Source: Scolanthus callimorphus (Eukaryota > Cnidaria > Anthozoa > Actiniaria > Edwardsiidae). Taken from it: a stretch of 64,000 nucleotides of DNA. The notes under the pieces were generated by a model. The model saw nothing but the letters and a program-made list of their open reading frames with translations. It made no database searches and was not told the DNA's origin. The first letter of the stretch is position 1, and each line of letters begins with the position of its first letter. The position numbers and the translations under genes are program-made. The DNA lies in the NCBI GenBank assembly GCA_033964015.1, contig CM066923.1, forward strand, positions 868,001 through 932,000. The letters run 5' to 3'. Shown here in pieces: positions 1 to 12,200 of this stretch.

Positions 1-330
1 AACAACTGAACACCAACTTCCAAAAATGTGACCAGGAATTGCATGATTCTTAGGATCTTGTAATGATTCTGATTGGTCAATTTCTCAAAGAACATGTTGG
101 TTACTATGGATCTATCGAGTGTTGTTCGCTTTTCACCAAAAATTATGCATGTTCATTGAGAAATTGACATTATCAAGAATTTGCAAATCCTGAAATTCAT
201 GCAATTCCTGGGGACGTTTTTAAAAGTCATAAGGAGTCATAAGTCATAAGGAGTGTAGGGAGAAAAGATGGCCAAAATTCAATCCAATCTGAGGGAAAAA
301 ATTATATGGATTTGTTTGTTTTTGTTGCAG
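1..330 (+). other. Intron of the tetraspanin-like gene with a fold-back repeat
   Basis: This is intronic sequence upstream of the exon at 331. It contains an imperfect inverted repeat: GACCAGGAATTGCATGA near 30 is mirrored by TCATGCAATTCCTGG near 200, and the inner arms (AATTTCTCAA and TTGAGAAATT) also pair. It is probably a small non-autonomous DNA element. No other coding exon was recognised. Confidence 0.45.
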
Positions 331-402
331 CTGATTGGCATCACGTTTGCCTGTTGTCTTGCAAGCACACTGCACAACAACCTCAAGTATGAGTTGGTTT
401 AG
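331..402 (+). CDS. Tetraspanin-like protein, last coding exon (partial gene)
   Basis: A pyrimidine-rich stretch ending in TTGTTGCAG at 330 is followed by 24 codons ending in TAG at 400-402. They read LIGITFACCLASTLHNNLKY plus ELV. This resembles the end of tetraspanins: the last part of transmembrane helix 4 (a typical pattern is QLIGIVFACCL) followed by a short cytosolic tail with a YE-hydrophobic ending. Tetraspanins are four-pass membrane organisers of the plasma membrane and endosomes. Upstream exons lie outside the window, so the paralogue cannot be named. It could be another four-pass protein, but the CC motif directly after the helix is typical of tetraspanins. Confidence 0.6.
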   Translation: MIGITFACCLASTLHNNLKYELV

Positions 403-894
403 ATGCAACAAAGTGGCTGAGAACTGGAGAGTATCACTTGAAGTGTGGAGATTTGGTCGAAAGTCAAAGTGACATCATATAGGCTTTGAATAGATTATTC
501 GTTTTATTGGCTATACATGATACAGACACTTCTCTATATAGAATATGAAATTATTAAGACAATAATCAAGGTATGAGACAGCAATGCCCACATTTTAGAA
601 CCAGAACCCATGACTCCAGAAATGTGCCAACTCATGCATCTATTACTATATTAAAACAAGAAATGTAAAAGAGTTTTCAGAACTCATAAAATGCTAGTGA
701 GACTTTGAAAAGTTTCAGAGACCATTTGTGAACCCTAAATCAGCTGCTGTGATTTAGAAATCCAGATGAAGTAGCACATGACCTGTAAATATGTAAAGTG
801 GCTCAGAGTGTCATAATAGCAACTCCTGACAGCTCTGTGAGCTGCTTTCTAAAGCAGGATGAGAGGGGTTCCAGCCCTGCAGATTTCCCCTTAA

Positions 895-1116
895 GCCTGG
901 TGCACACTAGCGACATAACGACATAAGGACATTATGTTGCAACGAAAAAAGTACGGGAAATAATTGAAACAATCAATATTTTCCATGGATCTTCATTAGA
1001 TTACTTCACCAAAGCAAACTTATGTTATTTTTTGACGACTTCAACTTCTTGAAACCACTAAATTTTGTTCGCGTGACATGTTTCTTATGTCGTTATGTCG
1101 CAAGTGTGCACCAGGC
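895..1116. mobile_element. piggyBac-type MITE with TTAA target site
   Basis: The 222-bp element has terminal inverted repeats starting GCCTGGTGCACACT, mirrored by AGTGTGCACCAGGC, followed by paired GCGACATAACGACATAAG arms. It is flanked exactly by TTAA at 891-894 and 1117-1120, the target-site duplication of piggyBac transposons. It has no coding capacity, so it is non-autonomous. Confidence 0.75.
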
Positions 1117-1407
1117 TTAACGTTTCCCCAAATTGATTGATTTTAGACAATTTATAATTACAGAATTACTTATACAAATTATTGGATCATCTGTTGTAGT
1201 ATTTATTTTTAGCGTTATCATATTAAGGACTAGGAAGATATGTAAAAATCTTACATAAAATATGCCCAGAAATTAACTTACATTTAGGATTTCTGAGCAC
1301 ACAAAACAGATTACAAACACTGAAGTTTGATATATGATTGTTATGATTGTGTGGTACTGAAATAGTGATACCTTGTCAATTTTATCTATCTTCAGAATTT
1401 ATTGAAT

Positions 1408-1527
1408 GGTGTGGTTCCAGAAAATATCCAACCCCCCTCATGGAAGGAAGAAATTGGAAATTCTGGAGGGGGGGGGACTTCACAACACCCTTCCCTGGGG
1501 ATGGGAATGGATATTTTCTGGAAACAC
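1408..1527. repeat. C-rich dispersed repeat copy (GTGTGGTTCCAGAAAAT family)
   Basis: Begins GTGTGGTTCCAGAAAATATC and ends with the near-inverse TATTTTCTGGAAACACA, with C/G runs and TGGAAATT motifs inside. Related copies lie at 3176-3353, 21664-21813 and 36667-36867. It looks like a fold-back element with degenerate ends. Confidence 0.6.
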
Positions 1528-1687
1528 ATCCTATATTTTAGTGCATTTTATTGATACAGAAAAGTAGAGTATCCATATCACATGGCATCCATAATAGTGA
1601 TCAGACATGCTTCACAGCATGTTATTTTAATTTATTTTATTCATTTTGTTTTGTCTCCTCAACAACAGTGTCTCTGAGCAAGGTTGC

Positions 1688-1721
1688 ACCATGGAGTTAT
1701 TATGCATAATAACTCCATGGT
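1688..1721. repeat. Perfect 34-bp palindrome
   Basis: The 34 bases are identical to their reverse complement with no loop; the centre is TATGCATA and the ends are ACCATGG/CCATGGT. It could extrude a cruciform. No function can be assigned from sequence. Confidence 0.85.
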
Positions 1722-1902
1722 TGCACTGAGTGAAAATATGATTTTTTTATTATGAATGATATTAATATATAGTACAATGTTTTATGTTGATAGTTGTGAC
1801 CTGTCTATGATCCCAGCAATAAACATATGAATGATTTTACATATGTTTTTGGAACTACCGAAGTTCACCTGAGCAAAAGATGCGTTTCAGGCATGAGCTA
1901 TG

Positions 1903-2053
1903 CAGGGACGTCAACTCCAAAAATCTGGAGACTGCGAAATTTCCTGCAATTCTCTCTGGAGAAATACAGTAAATGACAGTCTTCTTGAAATTTTCACAGG
2001 AGATGAAGCAAAAAATCTTGAGAGTCCCAACAAAACCAAGTTGACGTCCCTGT
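1903..2053. mobile_element. Small inverted-repeat element (CAGGGACGTCAAC ends)
   Basis: Ends CAGGGACGTCAACT and AGTTGACGTCCCTG-like are inverted around about 150 bp, with further pairing of the inner arms (TCTGGAG / CTTGAGAG). A diverged relative of one arm occurs near 34378-34440. No coding capacity; probably a MITE. Confidence 0.55.
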
Positions 2054-2335
2054 TGTCCCTGTGTATGTTGCTAATGTAGGTGGAGTTAAAGACATACACT
2101 TATGGGTGTTATGGCAACACATTTTCAAAATGATGATTGTGAGAGAAACGCTCTTACATTACCTATTACATAATAACTGCATCTAAACTGCCAGGGACAT
2201 GACAAATATTGGAATTCTTGGACTTAGGTTGTGTGAAGTAAATCACTGATGGAATAGCTCCAATAAAAAATAGATATTGCCAGAAACTTGCATCCTCTCT
2301 GTCTTCTTCTCCCTCTCCATAGACTCCCACTTCAT

Positions 2336-2395
2336 CCCCCCCCCCCCCCCCCCCCCCCCCGCCACACACCACACACACCACACACATTTTTTTGT
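2336..2395. repeat. Poly-C tract with CACACA-rich tail
   Basis: A run of about 25 C is followed by GCCACACACCACACACACC-type simple sequence. The length is unlikely to be reliable in any assembly. Confidence 0.8.
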
Positions 2396-2679
2396 CGGGA
2401 TGATTGTCATATCAAATCAAATCGTCATATCTTTAAGGTGCTAGAATCACAGGATTATCATAATCTGCACAGAAGTAAACCTTGTAAAGAAAGAGAGAAC
2501 TAGTTGACAAGACAATATAATTAGACAACATTAAAGGCAGCATTTTAATCAAAGATGAAATTTCTTGATGGGTATCTTTTAAGGGAAAAATTATTTGAGC
2601 CACGCCCTTTTGATATCTTTTAGGTCAAAGTACATGTGACCGGTAACCCTGTGGCATCAAGAGCTCCACCTCAACTTGT

Positions 2680-2822
2680 CCACCTCTAGTCCGCCATCTT
2701 GTTTCCCGTTCGTCTCACATTGCGGCATTGAAATTCATTTATTTCGATATTTGTTGGCCTCACCTGTCATGTTATTGGGTTCTACACGCAATTAGCCAGT
2801 TTCCAATAGAAGGGCTCGGAAA
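2680..2822 (+). promoter_or_regulatory. Probable promoter and non-coding first exon of the DHCR24-like gene
   Basis: The sequence holds CCGCCATCTTGTTT (2692-2705), the reverse complement of the YY1 core AAGATGGCGG often seen near animal transcription starts. It ends with a good splice donor, GGAAAG|GTAAGC at 2822/2823. A matching acceptor, TTATTTTTCCAG, lies at 3686-3697, seven bases before the chosen start codon. The pair defines a 5' UTR exon and an intron of about 875 bp. The transcription start itself is inferred. Confidence 0.5.
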
Positions 2823-3175
2823 GGTAAGCTCGTTTCTGCTGCCCATGCCGCTTGACAGAAGAAAATATAAGCGTAAATCAGTTTACCCACTGCACTTTAC
2901 TGCATTGCCTGTCTTGGATATTGAATGAGTAAAAACTTCAAGATCTAAAAAAGGGTTGGCCGTCGGAAATCCTGAAAATGAAGCCTTAAAAATAAGCTTT
3001 ATTAATTTACCTAGGAAATATTTTCTTCCCTATGGGACGAACCATTCATTTAGGATATTTCCGCGGGAGGTTGCAGTTTTTGTGGAGGGTTTTTTTCCTG
3101 GCTCAAAAGGAGTGCCAGAGCAGCGCTTTTACTTTCTTCTGTTTATTAACCAGCTTGCAGGAATTGTGTCTTTAC

Positions 3176-3353
3176 AAAAAATATCCATACCCCCAACCCC
3201 CACGGAAGGGTGTTGAGAAATGCCCCCCCCCCCCCAACCCTCTGGAATTTCCGAAGAAAAATACAGTATTTGTATGGAAAATATCAGGTAAATTGATCCC
3301 CCCACCCCTCTGGAATTTCCAATCCCTTCCATAGGAGGGGGTCATGGAAACAC
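3176..3353. repeat. C-rich dispersed repeat copy
   Basis: Second copy of the family listed at 36667-36867, with the shared internal ATACAGTATTTGTATGGAAA and TGGAATTTCC blocks. It lies in the presumed 5' UTR intron of the DHCR24-like gene. Confidence 0.65.
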
Positions 3354-3703
3354 ACAATTTTTTCTAGCTCAGAAGCCCACTTTTTTTTGAGGGGGGGGGG
3401 GGGAGCAGGATTTCTACAACCTTTCCATAGCTGTCAACTCATGCCCATTAGACAGGTTGTCACAAGATTTTGAAGCCTGTCACCCACAGTTGGGTTGAAA
3501 GGTATGCCTTCCCTTAGGGCAGAAAATATTTCTGTGCTAGGTATTTTTTAGGGTTTATTCAATAGGAATTTATAAGGTTTATGTAGTTTCTAGTTTTATT
3601 ACCCCATCCCTGCAAATGTAAAGCATTGAAACTATGGTGTATGCTATATCTATTATTATTATTATTATCTGAGATCTCACATTCTTTATTTTTCCAGATC
3701 AAA

Positions 3704-5319
3704 ATGATTTCACTGCTTTCTGTTAAACAACGGCTCAGCCGATGGATGGAAGACAACAGAGGAATAATCATAACTTTTTTCTGTTTGCCTGCAAGTTTCC
3801 TTTTTGACCTTGGTATGAAGATAAGAATTTGGTTCTACAGAGAAATTTTGTCTGCTCCCAAGCGTCACAATGTGAGAGTGCAAAAAATCCAATACCAAGT
3901 TGCAAAATGGAATAAACAGCCAAAAGATCAACAAAAACTGATGTGTACATCCCGTCCAAATTGGCTAAGTTTATCAACAACGTTTTTTGAGAAAGAAAGA
4001 TGCAATCAAGTTCCAATTCCACTATATGATATTCTTGAACTCAACGAGGATGCAATGACTGTTCGAGTTGAACCAATGGTTTCAGTAGGAGAAATAACTA
4101 GATACCTGATACCCAGAGGGTATACACTAGCAGTAACCTTAGAAATCGCTGATGCTACTTGTGGGGGATTAGCATTCGGTGTTGGCATGACGACATACTC
4201 CCATAAAGTGGGTCTCTATCAGGAGACAATTGAAGCATATGATGTCGTCCTCGGAGATGGTTCCTTGGCTCACGTGACAAAGGATAATCAGTATTCAGAT
4301 TTGTATTATTGTCTGCCCTGGTCGCATGGTACCCTGGGATTCTTAGTTGCTCTTGAACTGAAAATTGTCAAGGTGAAGCCTTATGTGCACATGAAATATA
4401 TCCCTGTCAAAGGTCAAAAGAAGTATTGTGATTTAGTTCGTGAACTTTCTGGCACATATGACAAGGACAAGCCAACTCCTGACTACCTAGAAGCAACAGT
4501 TTATAACAAAGATGAGGCCATAGTCATGGTAGGGAACTTTGCAGATGTCACAACCGATGAGCAAAGATCCAAAATTAATCATGTGACAAAATGGTACAAG
4601 CCTTGGTTTTACAAACACGTGGAAACCTTCCTTGAGAGGGGTGAAAGCGAAGAATACATTCCTCTTAGAGAGTATTTATTACGTCACAACAAGTCCATCT
4701 TCTGGGTCATTGAGTCTATGATTCCATTTGGAAATAAACCATGGTTTTTGTTCTTTTTTGGTTGGTTATTACCACCTAAACCTGCCTTCTTAAAATTCAC
4801 CACCACCCCAGCTATTCGAGCTATGACTTTCACTAAACAAGTCTTCCAAGATATCGTCCTGCCAATCAACAAGCTTGAAGAACAGATCAATGTCAGTGAG
4901 AAGTTGTTTAACACATATCCACTACTTATCTACCCCTGTCGTATCTACAATCATGGTAAACATACCAGCCAGCTACGCCCACCACGCCCTGATCAGATGT
5001 GCCCAGGGGCTGACTGGGGATGTTCAATGATCTAGGTATTTATGGCGTACCTGATTTAGTTAAACAAAAACAAAGATATGATGCTGTTGGCACCATGCGG
5101 GAGATGGAAAAATTTACAAGAGAGGTTGGGGGATATGCGTTCTTGTATGCTGATGTGTTCATGAGCCGAGAAGAATTTGAAGAAATGTTTGATCTTACTG
5201 CGTATGAAAAAGTCAGAAGCAAGTATCACGCTGTTGGAGCTTTTCCCCATCTTTACGACAAGATCAAGCCAGAGATTGATGTATTTGAAGTAGGAAAGCA
5301 ATACATGGACCCACTTTAA
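3704..5319 (+). CDS. DHCR24: Delta(24)-sterol reductase-like protein (DHCR24/DIMINUTO family), one frameshift
   Basis: The protein is an FAD-dependent oxidoreductase of the DHCR24/DWARF1 family, which reduces the 24(25) double bond of sterols at the ER membrane using NADPH. The start at 3704 sits just after a splice acceptor (3697) and leads into a hydrophobic N-terminal anchor (about residues 12-45). The FAD-binding PCMH region follows, with VRVEPMVSVGEIT, GGLAFGVGMTTYSHK-like and WSHGTLGFLVALEL-like blocks, then YKPWFYKHVE, EYIPLREYLLRH, SIFWVIESMIPFG and the C-terminal GIYGVP, MEKF and YADVFMSREEFEEMFD. The reading frame breaks at about 5012-5014, where ADWG should run into MFNDLG; one extra G in TGGGG would restore it (about 538 aa; the family is about 515-560). 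The coding part has no introns. It is intermediate between animal and plant-type members. The family call is firm; whether the gene is functional is not settled. Confidence 0.85.
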
Positions 5320-5987
5320 AGGGGTTGTAACAAAATGTTAAAATCGGGAAAACATTTTCTTATTACCATCAAGACTTCACTGCAAATGATTGCAGCAAGA
5401 GAAGTGCAACAAACTGCTCAGTTTCTAATCGAACATTGATAAAATATATGACATACAAGATATTAGTAGAAAATAATTAACTGATTTCTCTTGCTGATTG
5501 CTGTAGATTGATTGATGTCAACATAGTAGTATACATGTATGTACAGTTAACAGGTACAGTGTAACAGGGGTAATGGTCCCTAAGATCAACCTTGCTCAGA
5601 GAGGAAGACTATCACACAAAACTCAATGCAAGTTCAAAATATATTTCTATTTTAAACCACATGGAGTTGGTAACCATTGGGAGAGCAAGGAGTTTAGCAT
5701 TGATAAAGCCCTGTAGCAAGAGTGTGAAGTCAGGGACAATTAATCAAATTTTGCTGCACCATAGGATAATCGTTTGTAGTGAGGGCATTTACCATCTTGA
5801 ATGTGTATCTTTATTATTGGACAAAGGACTGTGGGATTTATTTTATTGATTAAAAATTCACTTTATGATCCTTGCTGAAGCATATAAAATTATTTACACT
5901 ATTTTGCAGTACCTAGATTGTTACAACAGGCATGTACCCCTGAGTAGTTATGGTAACATTAAGCTTGGAGTTGCTATGGTAACCCAC
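5320..5987. other. Intergenic region between convergent DHCR24-like and SMC4 genes
   Basis: The two genes converge here. No gene or clear mobile element is seen. TTTATT at about 5838-5843 could be a polyadenylation signal (AATAAA) for SMC4 on the minus strand. Confidence 0.5.
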
Positions 5988-6205
5988 TAGCCTCATGTAG
6001 CTATCAGTTTGGGATTGATGGTAACACTCTAGCCTTGTGTAGCTATCAGTTTGGGGTTGATGGTAACACTCTATCCTTGCGTAGCTATCAGTTTGGGGTT
6101 GATGGTAACACTCTAGCCTGTAGCCTTGCGTAGCTATCAGTTTGGGGTTGATGGTAACCCTCTAGCCTTGCATAGCTATCAGTTTGGGGTTGATGGTAAC
6201 ACTCT
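5988..6205 (-). repeat. Tandem copies of the SMC4 C-terminal coding end (about 44-bp unit)
   Basis: Read on the minus strand, the last codons of SMC4 ([17 protein letters not shown], 6205-6162) are followed by about four further tandem copies of the same 44-46 bp, diverging with distance, and a fainter one near 5945-5985. The copies lie in the presumed 3' UTR. The repeat therefore arose by duplication that captured the end of the coding sequence and its stop. Confidence 0.85.
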
Positions 6206-9200
6206 TGGTACAGTCATAGGTCTTGTAGATGCCAATCAAGCGATCAGCCAGCTCAAACATGTTGTTCCTTAGACTAATAATAATAAATTGCGCATTCTTG
6301 GTTCTCTCCTGAAAAAAGAAAAACAAAATCCAAATGAGTTATCATGTTTGTTGGCTGAGAGTACAATTTTTAGATATTGCCAATTTATAGTGTCTAGGGG
6401 TTGATGAATGTTGAGGAGTTATTAGATATGGCCATCATGCAGGCATGAAGGGATATGTTGAATGGAGTCAAAAGTCGGCAGCTGTTAGCAGAACGGCCCT
6501 ACGACTGAATGCTGGCTATAACTTTGTAAAGTCTCTAGTGTTCACCTTGATGTAGTTTGCAACAATTGAGACATTCCTGAAGTCCAAAGCGGCATCAATC
6601 TCGTCCATTACATACAGAGGCGTGGGCTTGAAATGATGCAACGCGAACACCTTCAACAACACACAAGGATATGAAAAATAATCAAACCTCAAATCTGTTA
6701 ATAATCTAAGTTGTAGAACAACAATGAGTCTTCCAATTATTTGTGCACTAATTACCTATGCGCATGATAATTATCAACACACACTGTTCTTTGTTTCCTA
6801 ACAATTCCAATTACCTACGCGCATGATAATTATCAACACGCACTGTTCTTTGTTTCCTAACAATTCTAATTACCTATGCGCATGTTAACTATCTACGCGC
6901 ACTATTCTTTGTTTCCTAACAATTCTAGTTACCTACGCGCATGATAATTATCAACACGCACTGTTCTTTGTTTCCTAACAATTCTAATTACCTATGCGCA
7001 TGTTAACTATCTACGCGCACTATTCTTTGTTTCCTAACAATTCTAGTTACCTACGCGTATGTTAATTATCTACATGCACTGTTCTTTGTTTCTTCAGTTC
7101 TAATGACCTACGCGCATGTTAGAGCAGATTTCGTATGACTGTGAAAAGTGCCGCGGTACGGCGCGGTACTGTCGCGGTGGCGGTACGGAACCTGGCCTGC
7201 TGTATATGGAAATAAATCGCCAATGAAATCGCGTAGTCGCGGTACGGTCGCGGCGCGGAACAACTTTGTCGCGGTACTTTTCACAGTCATACGAAATCTG
7301 CTCTAATTATCTACGCATACTTTTCTTTCTTTTCTCAATTCTGATTACCTACGTGCATGTTACTTATCTACGCTTCCTCACAATTCTAATGACCTACGCG
7401 CATGATAATTATCTACACGCACTGTTCTTTGTTTCCTAACAATTCTAATGACCTACGCGCGTGATAATTATCTACACGCACTGTTCTTTGTTTCCTCACA
7501 ATTCTAACTACCTACGCGCATGATAATTATCTACACGCACTGTTCTTTGTTTCCTCACAATTCTAATTACCTACGCGCATGATAATTATCTACGCGCACT
7601 GTTCTTTGTTTCCTCACAATTCTACTGACCTACGCGCATGATAATAATCTACGCGCACTATTCTTTGTTTCCTCACAATTCTAATTACCTACGCGCATGA
7701 TAATTATCTACGCGCACTGTTCTTCGTTTCCTCACAGTTCTAATTACCTACGCGCATGATAATTATCTAAACGCACTGTTAATTGTTTCCTCACAATTCT
7801 AATGACCTACGCGCATGATAATTATCTACACGCACTGTTCTTTGTTTCCTCACAATTCTAATTACCTACGCGCATGATAATTATCTACACACACTGTTCT
7901 TCGTTTCCTTACAATTCTAATTACCTACGCGCATGTTAATTACCTACACACACTGTTCTTTGTTTCCTCATAATTCTACTTTTCTACGCGCATGATAATC
8001 ATCTACGCGCACTGTTCTTTGTTTCCTGATAATTACCTACGCGCATGATAATTATCTACGCGCACTGTTCTTTGTTTCCTCACAGCTCGCAATGGCATCT
8101 GATGGTCATGTTCTTACCAATGCTAGTGAGCTAAGAGTCTTCTCCCCGCCAGACAAGTTCGAAATGTTCTTCCAGCTTTTCTTTGGTGGACGTACACTGA
8201 AAAACAAAGCACAGACATTTAGCCTTTAAATTCAAGCGTATCTTTGTCCTCCTGCCTTCCTTGCTCGATTATTTGATCCTTGATCTCGAGCTCACGCACC
8301 TGAAGACGATGCCCTCAGAAAATGGGTCCAAACTGTCGACAAGTTCTAGCTCCGCATCACCTCCAAGGGTGATCATCTGAAAAACAAGTAATACATCATC
8401 AAACATCATAATGCATCATCAAACATCAGAATACATCATCAAACATCATACATCATCAAACATAATACATCATCAAGCATCTATAACCAGTATTTTGAGG
8501 ATCAAAGTAAGCAAAAATATCAACCTGTTATCATCACGTGTGACGATATAGAAATCTTGCGCTCTGATTGGTTGTTCATGATATCATCACGCCCGTCTAT
8601 GGCCCCGTCCACACTACGCCAGCTAAATTTGAAAACGGCTAATTTTTTATACGGTTGTGCTTTCCGTCCACACTACGCCGGCTAAATTTCCCACCGAAAA
8701 CGGAGCTTTTCGAAAACGCTACCGAAAGTGGCTAAATTTGAAAACGCCGGCTACGCGTTTTAGTATGGACGGCGAAAACGGATCTTTTCGAAAACGATGA
8801 CGTCGTACCACACGTCTGTGAGGAAATTATGACCGCGGGCTCTCGTTTTTCTTTTTCGCACATGCGCTTAGCTGACGTTCTTGTGCGATTTCACATTTAG
8901 CCGGCGTAGTGTGGACAGAAAATAGTTGTTCCATTTCGAGGCAAATTAGCCGTTTTCAAATTTAGCCGGCGTAGTGTGGACGGTGCCTATATTTTGGTGC
9001 TCCAGTGTGTAGTTATCGATGTAGTTATTATATTATGTAGTTATTATATTATCACATTTATATTTATAGTTCCATGTATATAAATGACTCTGGAGAGGTA
9101 GATGTATGCGCGATCCCACCTGATACATTTCTTTAAGTTTAGTTGTGATGATAGTGAACCCGGCCATGAACTCGTCCAGCCTTTTCTTCCGCAAAGCCTC

Positions 9201-12200
9201 GTGTTCTTTTCGCTTGTTGTCGCGATCAGCTGTGACCTGATCAAGCTCACCCACTCGCGCCAGATAGGCCTCCTCCTGTAAATATATTGAGGATGGCATT
9301 AGATTAGTCACGGTTGCCATAAACCAGGTGTTATCCTATCGCCCGTGGACGAGTCTACGAAAATTTAGAACTCCTCGCGGGGGAGGCTCTGGTGGGAGCC
9401 ACGAGCGCATGCGTAAAAGAAAATGACCTATTTATGCCTCAAAATCACTAGTACAGCATAGAGCGAAGGCATAGGTTTGAAAGACGACTAGCAAACGAGA
9501 TATGCTGGAATGGTGTCATTTAGCTAGATAGGTCGGGTTGTATGTACGCAGGTGCGCCATTTAAACCAATCTGCGAAGACTCTCAACTGGCTGTCGCCGG
9601 AGCCTCCCCTGAGGGGTGGTGTGCCAGGAAACTCTCGGTACGAGAATGAAACTGGAGTGAGTGACCGGAAAAAGAGCGGATGACATCGTGTCTCCTCGTG
9701 ATAACTCGTTTCTATGTTTCGTATATTGACGAGTTCTTGCCAAACCCTGTAGGTCAAGTAAGCATTGCGTTGATACATGGTTAACGCACCTTTTTCCGAT
9801 ACTCAGCAATGGCTGCCATGTTGGGCTTCATCTGGCTCAGTTTCTCTTCCAAAACAGTGATTTCGTACTGAAATAAAATGCGTAACACGTCAGGTTGGCT
9901 AAGTCACATCTTGTGTTAGTAGTCCACTAATCTACGAATCTTCTTGGCTTTCATCCCAGAGACAACAACAAATATCTTTATTTACATATCAGACACTGAA
10001 CATTGCATAAATATTTATTTATTTATTTCCTGCAACTCGCAAAGCGATGGCGAATCATAACAATACAAGGCAAGTTGAAGCGGTAATATGCGAAAAATAG
10101 AAGTATGATCTGGGCAAATTTCGCAGCAACTGGCATCGCAAACTAATATCGCAAAGCGAGTTTGATGAAAAATTACCTCGTGTAACATGGAATATAAGTA
10201 ACTAATTTGCAATGTGGTAGAATATTGTCCCATACCATGACTGTTTCCTTGTCTGTCCCCTCGAGCTGTTCCTCCGTCAGTTTTGGTAGCGCCTCCTCTT
10301 GTTGGTCTTCTGATATCCCCACGGACTGAAGCGCTAACTTATTTAACTGAAAGAAAAAAGCAGAAAAATTATGAAACTATGAATTATGTTTTGGGTAATT
10401 CTGAGTATCAAGATTTTTTAAATTGTCAGCTCCTCGGTCAAGAACGTAACGTAGCTGAAATGCAACAACTGAAAATTAGGTAAAAGAGAATGCTCGCAAC
10501 AGAGCGAGAGGCAAAAGCAACCCAAAACACAAATACAGGGAAGTCGAACGGCAAGTTATTTATTTTCTTATTTTCATAATAATAGTGTGGGACACCTACC
10601 TCTTTCTGCCAATGTTTGACCTTTTGTAAGTTCTCTTTATACACTGTCTCGTATTTATCCACCTCGTGTTTGAGATCAACCTCTTGTGTTTTAAGCTCGT
10701 TCTCCTGTGCCTCGATGGCGGCGTATTCCTCCTTGGTTTTTGCCAACAACGCTTCCATTTCAGTCATACTTTTCTGAAATGTACACAAGAGGCGTACCAT
10801 TAAGCGGAGCGCGTACTATTTATGCGGAAGTCGCTGAACTAGAAGGCCAGTACCAGTACCAGAGCCCTATAATGATCAAACATGGTTTGAACGACCGCAT
10901 AGTTTCGTAATTGTTTTTTTTATGCAGTGCGGTTTCCGTGTATCCTGTTGTATCTCAATCGTGGATTCACGGCTGAGGTACAACATCCAGCACGCAACCT
11001 ATACTATTGATCAACAAGAACTTTGTTCGTATTGAAGAAACAACGGGAAAAGCACGCTGGTACTGGCTGTGTGAAACAGCTTGTGCTATACGAGTCCGGT
11101 AGACATTGAACTAAACCAATAGCCAGTGAGTAGAGGAGCAAATCAGATAGCAGTATTCATGATAACATGCAAGTGGGTCTCTACTAACAATAGATATGTA
11201 GTACCTGCGCTTGTTCATAGTCGTCCAGTACTTGACCGGCTTTTTCTTCAAGAGTCACAAACTCAGCCTGAAGTAGATCACAAAAGCAATATTATAGTCA
11301 CTAGTGCAAATCAGTAAAAACTTGTTGTATTGATGTCATTAGACTCTACAGTTACACTCTTTAGACGCATGCAAGGGATAAAACAATTACAGTAAATTTC
11401 GCTTTCGCTCGTCATCTCGAACCATCGCGCATGATAAAGTTGGAAACTCTGGTAATGACTTTTAACATTGCCATCAAGTCTTACAGTGTATTTTGACAAC
11501 TGGTTAACCATCCCATCCATTTTTTTTTGGGGGGGGGGGATTTTCTGACCTCTAACTTTGCAATATTAGCTGTGTTGTCATCCACTTCCTTCTTCAGCGA
11601 AGCCACCTTTTCTTCGCATTTCGTGATGTTTCTAAAAACCATGAACCGAGATTAGTTTTTAACACGACGACATCTTCCATAGCATGCACTATGTCAGACA
11701 TATTGACAAGTTTTCGTAATATTAGTGTTTTTTTAGTGATATCACCCACCTTTTCGCTGTCTTGATAGCCACGTTTGACTTGGTGATCTGTCCTTGGATT
11801 TCGTCAATTGCTTTTGTCGCCGCATCAAGTCGACTCTGAAAACAGTATAACGTCAAAACATATATAAATAATACCTCATATGTCTTTAGCCCTCTGTATT
11901 ATACATCAGATTTGGATGAGCGATGGATTTTGGCCGTATTCTCAAGCTATAATGCAATGTATTGGGGAACCATTATCAATGTAGTGTGCGGGGATAGCTC
12001 AACAGCTGTCACTGACCTGTTGTCCTTTGAGCTTTGCTCCGCCTATGTCCATGATTTGCTTGTGCAGGCTGCAAATTAAAAACACGACTTATTAACAACA
12101 TGAGACTTTTTATAGTGATATTTGGCAGTGTGGCTCAAACGTTACGCAAATCCATGCAAAATCGCTATGACCTGTCCTGCTTTCGAAGTAAACAAACAGG

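Larger units (their letters stand above)
403..2680. other. Intergenic region between tetraspanin-like gene and DHCR24-like gene
   Basis: No gene was recognised. The short open frames here are broken and unlike any protein family. Contents are a TTAA-flanked MITE (895-1116), a C-rich dispersed repeat (1408-1527), a perfect palindrome (1688-1721), a small inverted-repeat element (1903-2053) and a homopolymer C tract with a CA-rich tail (2336-2395). Confidence 0.6.

Noticed and set aside
5592..5849. 85-aa ORF downstream of the DHCR24-like gene
   Set aside because: No family resemblance, no splice or promoter context, and it lies in the convergent 3' region.
6736..8085. CRISPR-like array
   Set aside because: Repeats are directly adjacent with no unique spacers, in an animal gene intron; it is an ordinary satellite.
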